The notes under the pieces were generated by a model. The model ran no database searches. It had not been told where the DNA came from and worked only from the letters and a program-made list of their open reading frames with translations. From assembly GCA_015490105.1 (NCBI GenBank), contig WFYK01000191.1, forward strand, positions 1-13,534: a stretch of 13,534 nt of DNA, read 5' to 3'. Shown here piece after piece: positions 13,499-13,534 of the stretch (position 1 is its first letter; every line of letters begins with the position of its first letter). The translations under genes and the position numbers were made by a program. Source of the DNA: Aquificaceae bacterium (GTDB lineage: Bacteria > Aquificota > Aquificia > Aquificales > Aquificaceae).

Positions 13499-13534
13499 AA
13501 AAGGAAGAGGTTCTAAAAGCTATAGATATTCTCA
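13495..13534 (+). CDS. Start of an unidentified gene, truncated by the window edge
   Basis: A GTG at 13495 overlaps the mtnB stop (GTGA, four bases) and opens a frame with no stop to the end of the window. It encodes Met/Val-Lys-Lys-Glu-Glu-Val-Leu-Lys-Ala-Ile-Asp-Ile-Leu, a plausible N-terminal helix. A weak purine-rich GGAAG lies three bases upstream. The overlap matches the coupling style of the other genes here. Thirteen residues are too few to name a family. It could be another methionine-salvage gene or something unrelated. Confidence 0.45.
   Translation, partial: MKKEEVLKAIDIL

Noticed and set aside
1..13534. Mobile elements, CRISPR arrays, tRNA or rRNA genes
   Set aside because: No regularly spaced direct repeats, transposase or integrase motifs, cloverleaf sequences or rRNA-like stretches were seen; nearly every base is in a confident coding frame.

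Overview
The window reads as a compact, moderately AT-rich genome of a thermophilic bacterium, most likely a member of the Aquificaceae (Hydrogenobacter, Thermocrinis or Aquifex type). The reasons are proteins rich in Lys and Glu, heavy use of AGG/AGA for Arg and ATA for Ile, almost no intergenic DNA, an archaeal-type 3-dehydroquinate synthase, an atpA outside any atp cluster, and unrelated housekeeping genes packed into one long co-directional run. That is how Aquifex-like genomes are organised. The lineage call is an inference from these traits, not from a database match.

Layout. Positions 1-1488 (+) hold the 3' part of a gene for an outer-membrane beta-barrel protein whose start lies outside the window. 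Its stop codon interlocks with that of purM. Positions 1485-10238 (-) are one uninterrupted run of eight genes, in transcription order: gap (glyceraldehyde-3-phosphate dehydrogenase), hisS (histidyl-tRNA synthetase), a CDF zinc/cation exporter, an archaeal-type DHQ synthase (AroB'), an HdrD/GlcF-type iron-sulfur oxidoreductase subunit, a DUF89 metal-dependent phosphatase, atpA and purM. Spacings run from a 22-nt overlap to 31 nt, so it is probably a multi-gene operon with translational coupling. A candidate internal promoter and a strong Shine-Dalgarno sequence precede atpA.

Only 17 bp separate the gap start codon from the divergent + strand operon. That operon runs 10256-13534 and holds a two-domain sulfur/selenium carrier protein (TusA domain plus DUF3343/Se_S_carrier domain), a NIT-domain chemoreceptor with tandem HAMP repeats, mtnB (methionine salvage), and the first codons of a further gene that overlaps mtnB.

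The genes do not form one pathway. They cover central carbon metabolism, translation, metal homeostasis, aromatic amino-acid synthesis, energy conservation, purine synthesis, sulfur handling and chemosensing. The least conventional items are the TusA-DUF3343 fusion, the orphan iron-sulfur subunit coupled to a DUF89 phosphatase, the AroB' gene in a bacterium, and the 17-bp divergent start region, which looks suited to leaderless transcripts. I saw no tRNA, rRNA, CRISPR array, insertion sequence, phage gene or rho-independent terminator. No stretch over 300 bases lacks a gene.
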